Below, piece after piece: positions 39,275 through 50,653 of a stretch of 64,000 bases of DNA. Under the pieces are notes generated by a model. That model was not told the origin of the DNA. It saw only the letters and a list, made by a program, of their open reading frames with translations, and searched no databases. The number at the start of each line of letters is the position of its first letter. The stretch's first letter is position 1. The translations under genes were made by a program, and so were the position numbers. The DNA comes from Galeopsis tetrahit (lineage: Eukaryota; Streptophyta; Magnoliopsida; Lamiales; Lamiaceae), in assembly GCA_963675135.1 (NCBI GenBank), contig OY776129.1, forward strand, positions 77,217,348 to 77,281,347, read 5' to 3'.

Positions 39275-41210
39275 GTTGTAGAGTAACCTGCCCCCAGGGT
39301 TGGATAGCCCCTCCAGTGAATCCGTACAAAGCTGTCTTTACTGGCACGACCTTCACATTTAGGTCCATCTTATCGAAGCATTCTTTGAATAGGATGTCAC
39401 AAGAGCTTCTTGTATCAATGAACACCCTTGCCACATCATATCCTCCTATCTCAGTCGTGATCACCAGTGCATCATTATGTGGTTGAAGGGCACTTCCTCC
39501 GTCATCAGGACCAAATTGGATATTCACTCCCTTATCAAGCTCTGACACATTGTGCACTTCAGATCCCCAAGTTCTCGCCTCTATTACAAAGGCTTTTCGA
39601 GCTCTGTTTGAATCACCATCAGTAGGTCCTCCCGCAATCATGGAGATGTTACCCCTTTTATGTGGTGCTCCTCCTCCTCCTCCTCCTCCTCCTCTGAGTG
39701 GCTCATGCTGCTCCTTCTCCTTCCCCTTATCCTCTCTCCGACCATAGTTCTTATCCCTTTCAGTTCTCACGTATTCGGCTAACTGTCCCTCTCGTATCAT
39801 CCTCTCGATTGCATCTCTGAGATGACGACACTGGTCCGTATCATGACCATACTCATTATGGTACTTGCAGTATTTGTCAGATCTAGGATTTTTAGGACCA
39901 CCTCTGGCTGAATATGGGAACTTAAATCCCGGTTGATTCTGCATTACCTCCAGCAATTCTGAGGGTTGTTTGGTCAGAGGCGTGTGGTTTCGGAAGTGCC
40001 TGGTCTCTACCCTGGCATCCTTCTCCTCATACTTACGCTTCTTGTCTCCGCCATTCTCTCTTTTTGAGTAAGAATTTCTTACCTCTCCTTTTTTAGTGTG
40101 CTGGATTTCTTCCAAATTGATATACTTCTCTGCTCTAGCCAGGAGCTTGTCAAACGTCAGTGGGGGGCGTTTAGCCAAAGATTTAAACAAATCTCCTTCT
40201 GCTAAACCCTGAGTGAGAGTATTGATTTTCACCTCCCCTGTTGCATTAGGCACTTCCAGGGCTGCCTTGTTGAATCTTCCGAGAAAGGTCCTCAGACTTT
40301 CTCCTGTTCTCTGCTTAAGGCTCATCAATGACAAAGACGTCATGAGCTGTCTTCGAGCACTTGCAAATTGGTGCAAGAAAAGAGAGCTCATCTTCGTGAA
40401 GGAACTGATGGAATTAGGAGGTAGTTGTGCGAACCATTGTTGGGCTGCTTTGGTCAAAGTTGTCAAGAACACTCGACACTTGACTCCATCAGTATATTGA
40501 TGGAGGAGAGCTCCATTCTGGAAACGGAGGAGGTGCTCCTGAGGATCAGTAGTACCATCGTACTCATAAGAGAGTGTTTTAAAATTCTTAGGGAGTGGAT
40601 CCATTAGAATCTCAGAGACAAAAGGAGATCTCACTGCCCTATTTCCACTTATAGCATTCTTCTCATACATTCCCCTCATTTCCTCCATTTCTCTTCTTAA
40701 CGCTATGATCTCAGTATTAATGCTCTCTCGAGCTGAAGATTGAACATATTCTTCTCCCGAACTATCCTCCTCCTCACTCACGGGCAGCACTACCCTCTCC
40801 TTTCTCTTTCTCGTGCCCCTCTTAGTGGCTGCGGTCAACACCTCTATTGGTTCATCCAACGCCTGATCTTTCTGGATTGGGAGAGAAGGAACATCTCCTG
40901 GAGGGAGCTGTTCCCGTATATTCACTGTCGAGGGAGTTATAGGAGTACCCTGGGCTGGCACTCCTCTTCGAGCTAAGGCCTGATCTACAGCGGCAGTGAT
41001 CAGATCCCTAAAACTTTCCAGAGGGAGAGTAACCACATGGCCAGAGGGAGGAGGTGGATTTGGTATTCCACCTCTCTGGCCTGCAGTAGCATTTTCCACC
41101 CTAGTATCATTGGTCGATTCAGTGACAATAGTTGGGTCAGTGACACTGGCTGGATCAGTGGCCACGCCCTCAAAATCTTTATTCAAGTTCTTTTGCACTT
41201 GATTCTCCAT
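39249..41210 (-). pseudogene. Gag and truncated protease of Gypsy-2
   Basis: Start ATG at 41210 (MENQVQKN), 653 codons, highly similar to Gypsy-1 gag along its length including the CHHC motif. It has an enlarged glycine run (GGA trinucleotide expansion, near 39668-39695). The protease motif reads DTRSS instead of DTGSS (codon AGA at 39410-39408), so the protease would be inactive even without the truncation. The frame ends in the foreign segment (SHAPLD). Confidence 0.88.
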
Positions 41211-41394
41211 CGCTAAATGAGTCAAATCACAAGACAAATTCAATATTCTCACAAACAAACATGAACAGACCCCATGATTATGGATTTTCGACAGCAGGTT
41301 GAGAGACTAATTTCTCTTCAACTATTTTCATGAAAAGCTTGAATAAATGAAAAACCTCACGTCTCAGTCAGATTTTTCCATAGACGACGCCATT

Positions 41395-42141
41395 TGATGT
41401 GACCTTATCGAATTCATAGGAGTGAATGATAAGGAACACAGTCAAAGAGAGATTAAAAACAAGAAGTACCTAAATGAGTCTTTGGCAAATTCTTGGATAT
41501 TTGGTGATAATGCACGTCCTTAGTGAGTTTGAAGACCTGCAGACAAAACCGGGTCGGAGGGGTGTCCGGCGACGGACCTCCGACGCCCAAGTCTGTCGAG
41601 CTCGATGAAGAAGATGAACAAAGTAAGAGAGTTTTGTATTTTTCAGTAAATGGTAGTAGAAAAAATGACTTAACCTTGGAAAAATGAAAGGGGGTACCTT
41701 TTATACCTTGTGACTGAAGGGTAGAGGAGTAAATTCGCCTCTAGGGTTTGTTACAAATAGTGCCACGTCATGGTACGACCCTGACACATAACTAATTGTT
41801 CAGGTAATGCGCATACATTTGCAGGGATACTCAGAGATACTCTGACACACCAAGATTGCTTGCTTCTCCTTGTCAACCAAGACAATTTATCGTCCTGGTC
41901 CTGATTACGCGAGGAAGGCCAAATCACGACCTTACTTTCCCGTCCACGTCCATAAGGTCTGGTCGTGTCCGGGGTGAGGATATTAATGTCAGATCAGATC
42001 TCGGGGGGATCTGATCAGATTATGGCCCATATCATGGGTGAAGACTTTTCTGATCCTGATCCCGAAAGGAAGTGATCAGCTTTTACTATGGTTTCGGTCA
42101 GTAGCTCTTCTTTTCTGAACCTACACCATTATGTCACATCA
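41395..42141 (-). repeat. 5' LTR of Gypsy-2
   Basis: 747 bp, TGATGTGA...TCACATCA. The part near the internal region matches Gypsy-1 well; the U3 part is clearly diverged, so the two elements belong to different subfamilies. Confidence 0.88.
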
Positions 42142-42185
42142 ATACTCATTTTCATTGTTAATAAAATTATCTTTCCATTAATTCT

Positions 42186-42312
42186 CTATAATGTAGAGGG
42201 GAAGAATAGGATTAGCCGCAAGTCGAAATCTCCTCCTTGCATTCAGCAACCAGGTCTCGGAAAAGACGCCGGCGATCAAGTTAGAACCGGAATTAGGGCC
42301 ATCACTACTCCT
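42186..42312 (-). pseudogene. Membrane-protein family, exon 1 relic (copy F)
   Basis: The complement contains NSGSNL, LNARRRFRLAANPILPLY as in exon 1 of copies A and C. The initiating MVRTS part is lost (only ATGGCC remains out of frame). The donor region is changed. Confidence 0.6.
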
Positions 42313-42319
42313 CTGGTCT

Positions 42320-43629
42320 TGTTAAACTTTCTAACTCGTCTTCATCGAATATATATAGAGTTTTTTCCATCAAAATCACATACAAAAATCAAGAATTTTT
42401 TTTGAAAGGGGAATCTATCCAGGAATTAGTTACTTTAGAGGGGTGGTAAGTCAAATGTCGATGATAAAAAATCAATTAAAAAAAGCTCCAAGTGCACAAA
42501 CAACATTATTAAAACAAAATTTTTCTTTATGAACTTACATAAAACAGCAGCAGCGTCCTTGGAAAAAAAGAAAGAAAAGTTGTACACGTACATACGGCTC
42601 GTTCCGAAGCAAACAAGTAAGCTAAAAAAAAGATTAAAATAGTATATCAAAAAAATAAAAGTCTTTTAACGTCAACTTGATATTGTGCAATTTCTGTGAC
42701 AATTGCAATGCCAATTATCGCAAGCTAATTTTATTTAGATAAATTTTAGAATTTTAATTTCATAATACTAATCAAATTTCATATTATTTTTTCTCTATAT
42801 ATTTTGAATATCAAATTTTATATTTTCTCCTCTACTTTAAGTTCTATCTCCCCCTTTTTTTTCAAATTACATTTTAAATTTCTTATCTATCGTGCACAAT
42901 ATGATAGTAGAAGAGGAACGAGGTTGATTCCATGCACTTATGACAATCAACATTTTCAATATTCTACTAAACACATTACAAACCTATGGAAAAGGCAACA
43001 AAGAAGCTCATATTGTTCTTAAAAACAACTTGATTAAAACTACATGGTAAAAATTTGACATTAATAATTAAATATGTAATTTATATTTTCTGCATTGTTG
43101 TATTTTACGCATCTATGTAAGCTTAATTAATTTATTTATTTATAATATTGTATTTCAATCTGATTAGTTGAAAAATATAATGACGCCTTAAACTTTAATG
43201 GGAAAATTACATATATCTACAATGGGCCCTAGTCCATTACATATATCTACAATCTAAAAATTTTAATACTAAAATCTACAAAGGTGTAGTTAAAGTGACC
43301 ATTATGCCCTTCATCTACCCTCTTTGTCCCATTGTGATTTTTTTCAAAACTTTCAAGTTTCCTCCTCTCCTTTAAATTTAACTTATAATTTTTTCAGTGT
43401 GTACATTTAAATAATTGGGCAAATTTTTTACAAAACTAATATTTTATTTATGTCAAATCAGTCTCCAAATTTTGTTCACAATTTTAATTTATAATTTACT
43501 CAGTTTATTTGTTTTGTTCAAGTTCTATTCATATTTCATTTAAATTTTATTATGCTTTTTTATTCAAAATATTTTAATCAGATTTTTTATTAAGAGTTTT
43601 TCTATTCATATTTCATTAAAATCTACAAA
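42320..43629. other. Duplicated and AT-rich intergenic DNA
   Basis: About 42440-42530 repeats the flank seen at 7600-7700, 34680 and 35190. About 42720-42840 is similar in inverted orientation to 49640-49745. About 42880-43165 pairs with 11600-11910. No gene is seen. Confidence 0.55.
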
Positions 43630-43835
43630 CAATGCATATTTATAACATACATTGCATATTAGCAACAAACATTGCATACTAGCAATATATAATGCACACA
43701 CACATTGCATACTAGCAATAAATAATGCATACACACATTGCATACTAGCAACAAATAATGCATATGTCGAAAAAACGATGCATATTTACAATACATTGCG
43801 TACTAGCAACAAACAATGTAATTCATTGATTATTT
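43630..43835. repeat. Tandem repeat of ACATTGCATACTAGCAACAA units
   Basis: Roughly six units of about 30-35 bp with the words CATTGCATACTAGCAA and AATAATGCATA. Noncoding. Confidence 0.8.
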
Positions 43836-44261
43836 TTTCAAAAAAATTATTCAAACTATTGAAAATATAAATTAGGATTTAAGAAATATAAAACTATTGA
43901 AAATATAAATTATAATTTAAAAAATATCCAAGAACAAAAAATTCCCCCAATTTAGGGTTTGAAATTGAAAACAAAATCAATACATATGAAACAAAAATAC
44001 GTATCAATTTACTGAAACTGAGGGTGTGAATCCTAGGAGTGTATTAACTAAAAACTGGGGTGTGAATCCTAGGGGTGTATTAATTGAAACTGAGGGTGCA
44101 TATCTGGGCTGGCAAACCCTAGCCCATTAGTAAGCCCAATGAGGATAGAACCCTAGTCTCTACCTAGGACATGTGTGGTCGTCGGCCGCACCTTGGAATC
44201 GCCGGCAACGGTAAACCTCCGACAACACTACCACAACCGGCACCACCGCTCGCGATCTGTT

Positions 44262-44663
44262 TCAGATATCACCGTCCACAACCGAGTCACAGAAGTCGGG
44301 ATCTACCAGCCTCATACTCTTCTTCGGCTTCTCCCTCAACCCATACGAACCAGAGAGAAGGCACGATTTATCGCCGCTGCTTTCCCTCTCATCGGAGGAG
44401 AAGATCGAGGAGGAGGAAGTTGAATCGGTGAGTTCCTGCAACCGCTGCGGCGTCTTCGGCGGCAGCGGCAGCGTCGCGTAATGAGACCTCATGTGGCCAC
44501 CCAATGCTTTGCCATTAGAGAATTTTCTCTCGCAAAGCTTACACTCCATCGCCAAACCTTCAAATGCAACACAAATCGAAGATCCAAGCTCTAATCCCTC
44601 TCCTCTTTCAGAAGCGACAGCGCAGTGCTCAGCACCTTCGGGAGCGCCACCACCACCGTTCAT
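44262..44663 (-). pseudogene. C2H2 zinc-finger (ZAT-like) gene fragment
   Basis: The frame has 133 codons from ATG 44663. It contains one complete Q-type plant finger, CKLCERKFSNGKALGGHMRSH (C2H2 with an ALGGH helix), at residues about 41-61, then a serine-rich stretch and SYGLREKPKKS. The last motif is typical of ZAT1/4/9-type repressors. Those proteins usually have two or three fingers and 250 or more residues; here the frame ends at VVDGDI, and I see no further finger in the downstream 100 bp. It is a 3'-truncated copy or captured fragment, sitting in transposon-rich DNA. Confidence 0.7.
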
Positions 44664-44689
44664 TCCGTCAAAAGTTGAAAAATAAGATG

Positions 44690-45343
44690 AGAGAAGATTT
44701 GAGAGAATTTTGTTTTGCTGTTATAGGGCGGCCCATTTTCACAAAGAATATAGAGAGACGAAGATTTAAAAATGAGATAAGGGAGAGGGGATTTGAGAGA
44801 TTGAGTGAGAGATAAATTATGAGCAGACAAATTGATAACAGGTGTTTTTTAATTTACAGAGAAAGAGAAAGGGAGTTTTTTATTTTGATGGGGAGAATAG
44901 ATGTGACGGGAAAAAGCAAAACAGATGAGAGAGAATATCAATTGGTAATACACTCAAACACAAGGGTATATTCGGACTTTTGCATAAATTTTGTAGGTTT
45001 TAATAATACAAATTATTTATACTCCGTAGTAGATTTGTGTGAGGAGCCTCTATTTCTCGTAGGTTTCAGTGAATATTCACAACTTTAATTATCATTCGTA
45101 GTGTATTAATTTTACGATACACTAACTTATATATATTTTTTTAAATTAAGATTTTGAATATATATATATATATTTTAAATTAAATTATTTTTGCTTGAAA
45201 TCAATATCTTATACTAGTATATAAATCCAGTTATTATATTTAGATTCATAATAAATTAAGTATAAGTATATAAAATGTCTAATGTAAGTATGTTTATGAT
45301 ATGACAAAATCATTATAAAATGTTAAACAATATTCAATCCGTT
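44690..45343. other. AT-rich DNA upstream of the ZAT fragment
   Basis: The first 300 bp may include the fragment's former 5' flank (GAGA-rich). The rest has AT microsatellites near 45160. No gene is supported. Confidence 0.4.
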
Positions 45344-45545
45344 CCACAATTGTTTGCACATACTCCTTTTTCGTTCGTTCGACAATTGTTTGCACATAAA
45401 AAATAAAAAAAGTTTTCATTAATCATATCCTCACAATATTCACATATATACACAAAATGTATTACTTTTACACTCAATACAATCATTTATTTTATTTTAT
45501 TTATAAAAGTTTATAAAATTATCCCTAACATTCCACTACATTACT
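45344..45545. mobile_element. Truncated Stowaway-like MITE
   Basis: Contains CAATTGTTTGCACATA twice and TTTATAAAAGTTTATAAAATTATCC as in the interior of 34840-35122. No right terminus is visible. Confidence 0.55.
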
Positions 45546-46262
45546 AATTAATAATTATATTGTGATATGAGATTAACATATGAGTTAATTGACTGAATTA
45601 AATGATGATGCAGACTAAAATTTACCCAATAGTTAAAAGAGCACAGTGAAAAAAACATTTCTCTTGACTAAATTTTTTTTAAGCTTTTTAACAAAAATAA
45701 ATATTTTTAAGTAGAGGTTGTTAATAATATGAATCTGCATTATACATAATGAAACACTAAGTTAATTAAATTAAAAAAAACATATGTAATCCTATCACAA
45801 TATTCCAAATATGATGGAGAATTCAACTGCAGAGCATTCACCAATTGTGACGTGGTTAAATTATAAATATAAGCTTCACCTTATTTGTTGAATTACCTAT
45901 TTCCATTGACTAAGTATCATAATAGATTATTCATCCAAACAGGATATGGATTTTGAATTAGTCCATATAATACCCTTGCACCAAAGTATAGTTTGGAATG
46001 AGGCCACATCAATTCAAGAAACTACAAATGTATGTAGAGCATGTTTGGTTAAAAATTGTTGAATAAAAAAGAATAATAGTATATGTTTAACAAAAATGAA
46101 AGATGACCGATTTGAATTGAAGGAATTATTATCATTCTTGTAAGGGGAATGAAGATTTGTGAGAATTACTGATTACATTACGTCACATTAAACACACAAA
46201 TTTCATATCAATCAAAATACGATAATTTCAAAAACAAAACAAAAAAAACTTTTTAACCACTA
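45546..46262. other. AT-rich intergenic DNA
   Basis: I see no gene or element that I can support. Confidence 0.4.
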
Positions 46263-46267
46263 TTAGT

Positions 46268-46679
46268 GGGTGTTTGCAAACAAAATTATGTGCTTAAAAT
46301 CACTTCTTTTTTAAATAAAATCAATTTTGAAGTGTTTGTAAACACAAGTGATTAAATTAATTATTTAAAAGCAATTTTAGCCAAGCACCCCTCTCCATGC
46401 TTCTAACAACTTCTAAGTGCTTCTAATCATTACACTCACTAATTTTACAATTTTGCCCTCACAATTTAAATAATATTTTATTTTTACCCATTATTTATTC
46501 AAATGTAATAATGGTGTTTTTTGTAAAATTATAAAAAAAGTGATTTGTTTGACATATACCACAACATTTAAAAAATTGATTAGAAGTGCTTATTTTTAAA
46601 ACACTATCTACTTTCAATTTTACTACAAAAATCAAATTTAATCACTTTGAATCAACTACAATTGTTTACAAACACACCC
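46268..46679 (+). mobile_element. MITE-like repeat, GGGTGTTTGCAA family, copy 2
   Basis: 412 bp with inverted ends GGGTGTTTGCAAAC and GTTTACAAACACACCC. It aligns with 1510-1915 over its length. I cannot see an unambiguous target duplication. It inserted directly beside an exon 2 relic of the membrane-protein family. Confidence 0.7.
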
Positions 46680-46689
46680 ATACTGTTTT

Positions 46690-46795
46690 TCCTTGATTTT
46701 TCATCATGAGCCTTAAAAGAACTGCTCCGGCCTCATCCTTTATTAATTGCAACAGAGGAGGTTGTGGAGGTGGACGAGGAATTGCCTCACTGCAA
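46690..46795 (-). pseudogene. Membrane-protein family, exon 2 relic (copy G)
   Basis: The complement begins after a TGCAG acceptor with SEAIPRPPPQPPLLQLIKDE and continues to LLRLMMKNQGKT, clearly homologous to exon 2 of copy C. It ends at the MITE-like repeat at 46679. Upstream DNA (46820-46935) is the empty site for MITE copy 3. Confidence 0.65.
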
Positions 46796-46939
46796 AAAAT
46801 ACAATATGTTAATGATAATATAATTAATTAAAGATTGAAAGCAATCTAATTGGTTTGCAAGAGTTAAAGATTAATTAAATGAAAACACACCTCAAATATT
46901 TAATCTTGAGGTGTTAATGAGTCAGTAGGCAAGAAACAA

Positions 46940-48100
46940 ACGAAAGGGCATTATGAAACACACTTTTTTTTTTTTTTTTTAAATAAACAAATTAATTTGA
47001 TTTATTTTTACAAATTAAGATAATGAAAATGTAAAATGGTTGAACACTTGATTTTACGAGAGATGAAAAGGCAAATGCTAACCCCACTTGAACACTTTAT
47101 TATACTTATAAAAATATTGTAATGTTAATTTTAGATAATTTTTTTATGGGAGATGTGTGGCAAGACAAACATAATACAAGTGTATTTTTAATTTTTGACC
47201 CACTTATCTATTTACCAATACTTATTATTTTCTCTTTTTAACTACTACTATTATTTTTCTTTTAAAAAAAACTACTAATATTTAATATTGCCTCCTATTT
47301 ATTTTAAATGTCGTTTTATAAGTTATAAGATCAGCACAAACTCTAAAATGAAGATTTTTCGTACTCTATTTTATTGACCTTCTTTAACTATAAAACTCTA
47401 TATTTTACTCTATTTATTATTTTATTCATTTTTAATCATTAAATAATATATTAATATATTTATCTTGATATTTAAATTAATTTATATAATTAAATATTCA
47501 ATTAGTAAATTAAATTGTATATCTTCAAAAATAGAGTTTTTGAAGGAAGACTAAACTTGAAGTTTAACTCTGTTATGCTTCAAAAAAAATGTTTTAACTC
47601 TATTTTATGATATCAGCTTCAAAAAAGAGTTTCCACATTCCATTGCACTCATCCGGAGCGTTCGTAGTGACTAGGACTCTATTTCATGATGACGGGTATG
47701 ACTCATCACACGAAAGGGCGGTAGAGGGAAATTTTTGATAAACCCCTCTTATAAAGTCAAATTGCTTTCTTATAATAATTTAATTATATATATACCCAAA
47801 TGTGTACACAAAATACTTTGCCAGTGCATGTTTGTTTGGTAGGTTGAGAGGATGTGGATTTTGTGGTGGTTTAAATATAAAAAATAAAATTACCCCTTAC
47901 AAAATTAGATAATTCATTTTTAAAAAAATCTTATTTTCTCGCACAAGAAATCGACAAAACTTAAATCATCAGTGATGAAAAAAATAAATGTTAGTATGTA
48001 AAAAAAGACTTTCTTACAGATATATACATATAAATGTAATGTGTATATACATACCAGAAATCTTATGAGAGAAATATAATTAACAAATAGATACATATAT
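46940..48100. other. Intergenic DNA, partly duplicated
   Basis: 46980-47165 repeats 38220-38410 (AAATGGTTGAACACTTGATT, CCCCACTTGAACACTTTATT) and is the second empty site for MITE copy 2 at about 47118. The rest is AT-rich with no gene. Confidence 0.5.
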
Positions 48101-48103
48101 ATA

Positions 48104-48360
48104 GGGCATGTTTGCTTCATGGGTTGGGATAAGATGGGCTAAGATGTGGGGAGGCTAGATAAACCTAGGGGGAGAGGCTAGATAAACCCAAGGGGAGGCT
48201 AGGTTGTCTAAACCTATGGAATCTAGTTTAAAAAAATCGGGTCAGATTATAAACCCGGGTCAAGGTGTTTAAAGTTATGAGAAACCAAACATAGGAGAAG
48301 ATGGGTCTACATATCAAACCCATCACTAAACCCCCCTAAACCCATCAAGCAAACATGCTC
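48104..48360. mobile_element. MITE with GGGCATGTTTGCTT ends
   Basis: 257 bp with inverted ends GGGCATGTTTGCTTCATGGG and CCCATCAAGCAAACATGCTC. The end sequence is Tourist/Harbinger-like. The possible 3-bp duplication ATA is weak. Noncoding; rich in AAACCC/GGGTTT words. Confidence 0.75.
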
Positions 48361-48731
48361 ATAATGGTTTACAAATCCTGGGTCAAGTTTTAATCTGGGC
48401 AAAAGGGTATAAAGAAAAAATGCAACTAAACATAGGATATTGGTGTGTAAACCCACCCCTTAACCTACAAAGCAAACAATGCACTGGAGGAAGATAATTT
48501 GGCAATGAGGATGCTTCTAGCCAAAAAAAAAAATCTTACTTTTTGGTTTTTTATTTTACTTTCATTTCTTTTTTATTAACTTATGCTTTGTTTGTTTAAA
48601 ATAAACAAATTGCAACCGTTTTCATGTTTTGCTTTCTTTTCATGCCTTTTATTTTATTTATTGAGTATTTAATTATTACTTTTAATTGAGATTTTACTTT
48701 GTATTTATCATTGCTATATTTTTTTTTGGAT

Positions 48732-49508
48732 TTAGTCTAATATACACCTGATTCTATGCGGTACATCCTAGTTCCATTTTTTTTTTAATTTCTGGCTGTT
48801 GTCGTATCTAGGCGCAATACCAAGCCTATTTATTTTTTAGTTCTTTCTTTTCCCCTATTTTTTAGTTCTTTTTTTATTTATAGCTACGCTGTATTTTTTT
48901 TATTTTTTTTTACCTATATTTTATTTTTTTTGGTTAATTAAAAAAAACGGATAAATGGAGTATCTGAATACCACAATTTTAAAAATTCTTACCCCACCAT
49001 TTATACTACTAAAATACTTAATAAACAATATAACTAAATATAACAAAAAAGTGTAAGTCAATATAACTGAAAAGTACACCACAATATTATAAAAAAGTGC
49101 AGTATAATTGAAAAGTGCAACACAATATTACTAAAAGTGTAAGTCAATATAATTGAAAAGCGCAATACATTTTTTTAATTAAAAAGTGCAAGTGAGTATA
49201 ACTGAAAAATGCAACACAATATTAATGAAAAATGTAAATCATTATAACTGAAAAATGCAACACAATATTACTAAAAATGTAAGTCACTGTAAGGTGGAAT
49301 ATAACATTAAAAAAAGTGTAAGTATAGGTCCTAAAAATAATAAAGGTGCAAAAAATATTGAAGGTGGAATTCAAACACAAGAAGCTGTAGAAAAATAAGC
49401 TAAGTATTTCTACTAGGCCATAAGCAAATACTTATAAATAAGCGCGTTTTTTTTTCCATATATTCGATTCAAAGCATGGTGCACTCGAATCCACAATAGT
49501 CCAATCTA
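48732..49508 (+). mobile_element. Old relative of the Mutator-type MITE with amplified internal repeats
   Basis: The left end TTTAGTCTAATATACACC and right end GGTGCACTCGAATCCACAAT align with the ends of the MITE at 6452-6684. Between them, 49040-49300 holds about six degenerate units of AACTGAAAAGTGCAACACAA plus AAAGTGTAAGTCA, words found once per arm in the MITE. It seems to be a diverged member in which an arm segment was amplified. Confidence 0.5.
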
Positions 49509-49524
49509 TTTTTTTCTCTTGATA

Positions 49525-49630
49525 GAGTCTAATATTGATATATTTTGTATCACATTATCAAATTCTCTTATAATCTCCTATTTTCTCTATATTTTGATAA
49601 TGTGATACAAAATATATCAATATTGAACTC
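49525..49630. repeat. 38-bp inverted repeat (foldback)
   Basis: The arm GAGTCTAATATTGATATATT... (49525-49562) is complementary to 49593-49630 at about 36 of 38 positions, around a loop of about 30 nt. The following DNA to about 49745 is repeated in inverted orientation near 42720-42840, so this is part of a dispersed repeat. Confidence 0.8.
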
Positions 49631-49749
49631 TATATAAAGAGAATAAAATAATGTGAAATTTGATATAATTTATACTCCGTGTATAATTTGATTAATATTA
49701 TAAAATTAAAATTCTAAAATTTATCTGAATAAAAATATAAGCTAACCAA

Positions 49750-50524
49750 TTAAAATGGAGGATTCAATTTGGTGTACACATAACACACTTACAAAAAGTT
49801 TTGATGACTCGGCTTAAAATATTTGATAATTCTTTGAAGATCTTTGAAATAATGAGGACATTGAGAAGATGCATGTGTTCTACAACTGTTAGAATTATAA
49901 AAATTTATCAAGCAATTTTATCTATTTTGAGAAATGAATTAAAAAATATGGATGATATAAATAATTTAAATTACCACATCTATTTATAGAAGTTAAAATA
50001 TAGCAGTTTTTTACCTGTGTATTTTTTTTTAATACAAAGCCAAAATTTATTTTAAGTTTTTTACTAGGAAATTTAAAATGTTTTACAAATTACAACAAAT
50101 ATAATTTGAAATAAATAAGAAAAAAAAGTTAGTAGAAAACAGAAAGCCGGCTCACGCGCTTTTCCTAAATTTCTCCCTTCCCAGCAAGCACGGCTGTGCT
50201 TGATCTAAAAAAAAAAACAAAAGAGATTTTTTCCAATAGGGTACTTTAAAATTTCATTCTTCATCCATCCATATTGCCTTAAACCCTCATCGCTTCTCAG
50301 TTCTCACCATTAAACAATTTATTTATTGATATTTTTTACTTTAAAATTAGTAAAAAATGCTGACGTGAGATTAAAAAAGGTTAAAAAGCTGGTGTTAAAT
50401 AATGAAGTGTTAGAAAGTACAATCACAATCTGATATTTCACTTTTGAGGTTCTATTTTATTATTTTTAATACATAAGTATAATTATCATTAATAATGGTG
50501 TAATTTATTATATTTTACATATAT
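49750..50524. other. AT-rich intergenic DNA
   Basis: I see no gene or repeat that I can support. Confidence 0.4.
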
Positions 50525-50637
50525 ATTTTTTTTTGATTACAAGTTAAATACCTATCCCTTTTCCCTTCCCCATGACTCGAACCCGGACCTAAGGCTAGGT
50601 AGTGGTGCTCTAACCACTTGAGCTATCCCACTTTATC
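50525..50637 (-). mobile_element. tRNA-derived SINE
   Basis: On the minus strand the head reads GGGATAGCTCAAGTGGTTAG (A box) and GGTCCGGGTTCGAGTC (B box), with the box spacing of a polymerase III promoter. It ends in an A-run. An exact 16-bp duplication TATATTTTACATATAT flanks it (50509-50524 and 50638-50653). At 113 bp and without a complete cloverleaf it is not a tRNA gene. Confidence 0.9.
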
Positions 50638-50653
50638 TATATTTTACATATAT

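Larger units (their letters stand above)
38657..42141 (-). mobile_element. Rearranged Ty3/Gypsy Tat element (Gypsy-2), same family as Gypsy-1
   Basis: Both ends and the 5-bp duplication ATACT (38652-38656 and 42142-42146) show one insertion. On the minus strand: a 747-bp 5' LTR (42141-41395), PBS, gag and the start of protease (41210 to about 39275), then 431 bp of foreign sequence, then only the last about 187 bp of the 3' LTR (38843-38657). All of RT, RNase H, integrase and most of the 3' LTR are gone. It is non-autonomous. Confidence 0.88.

Noticed and set aside
50525..50637. tRNA gene on the minus strand
   Set aside because: Has A and B boxes but no proper anticodon arm or acceptor pairing, ends in an A-run and is flanked by a 16-bp duplication, so it is a SINE.
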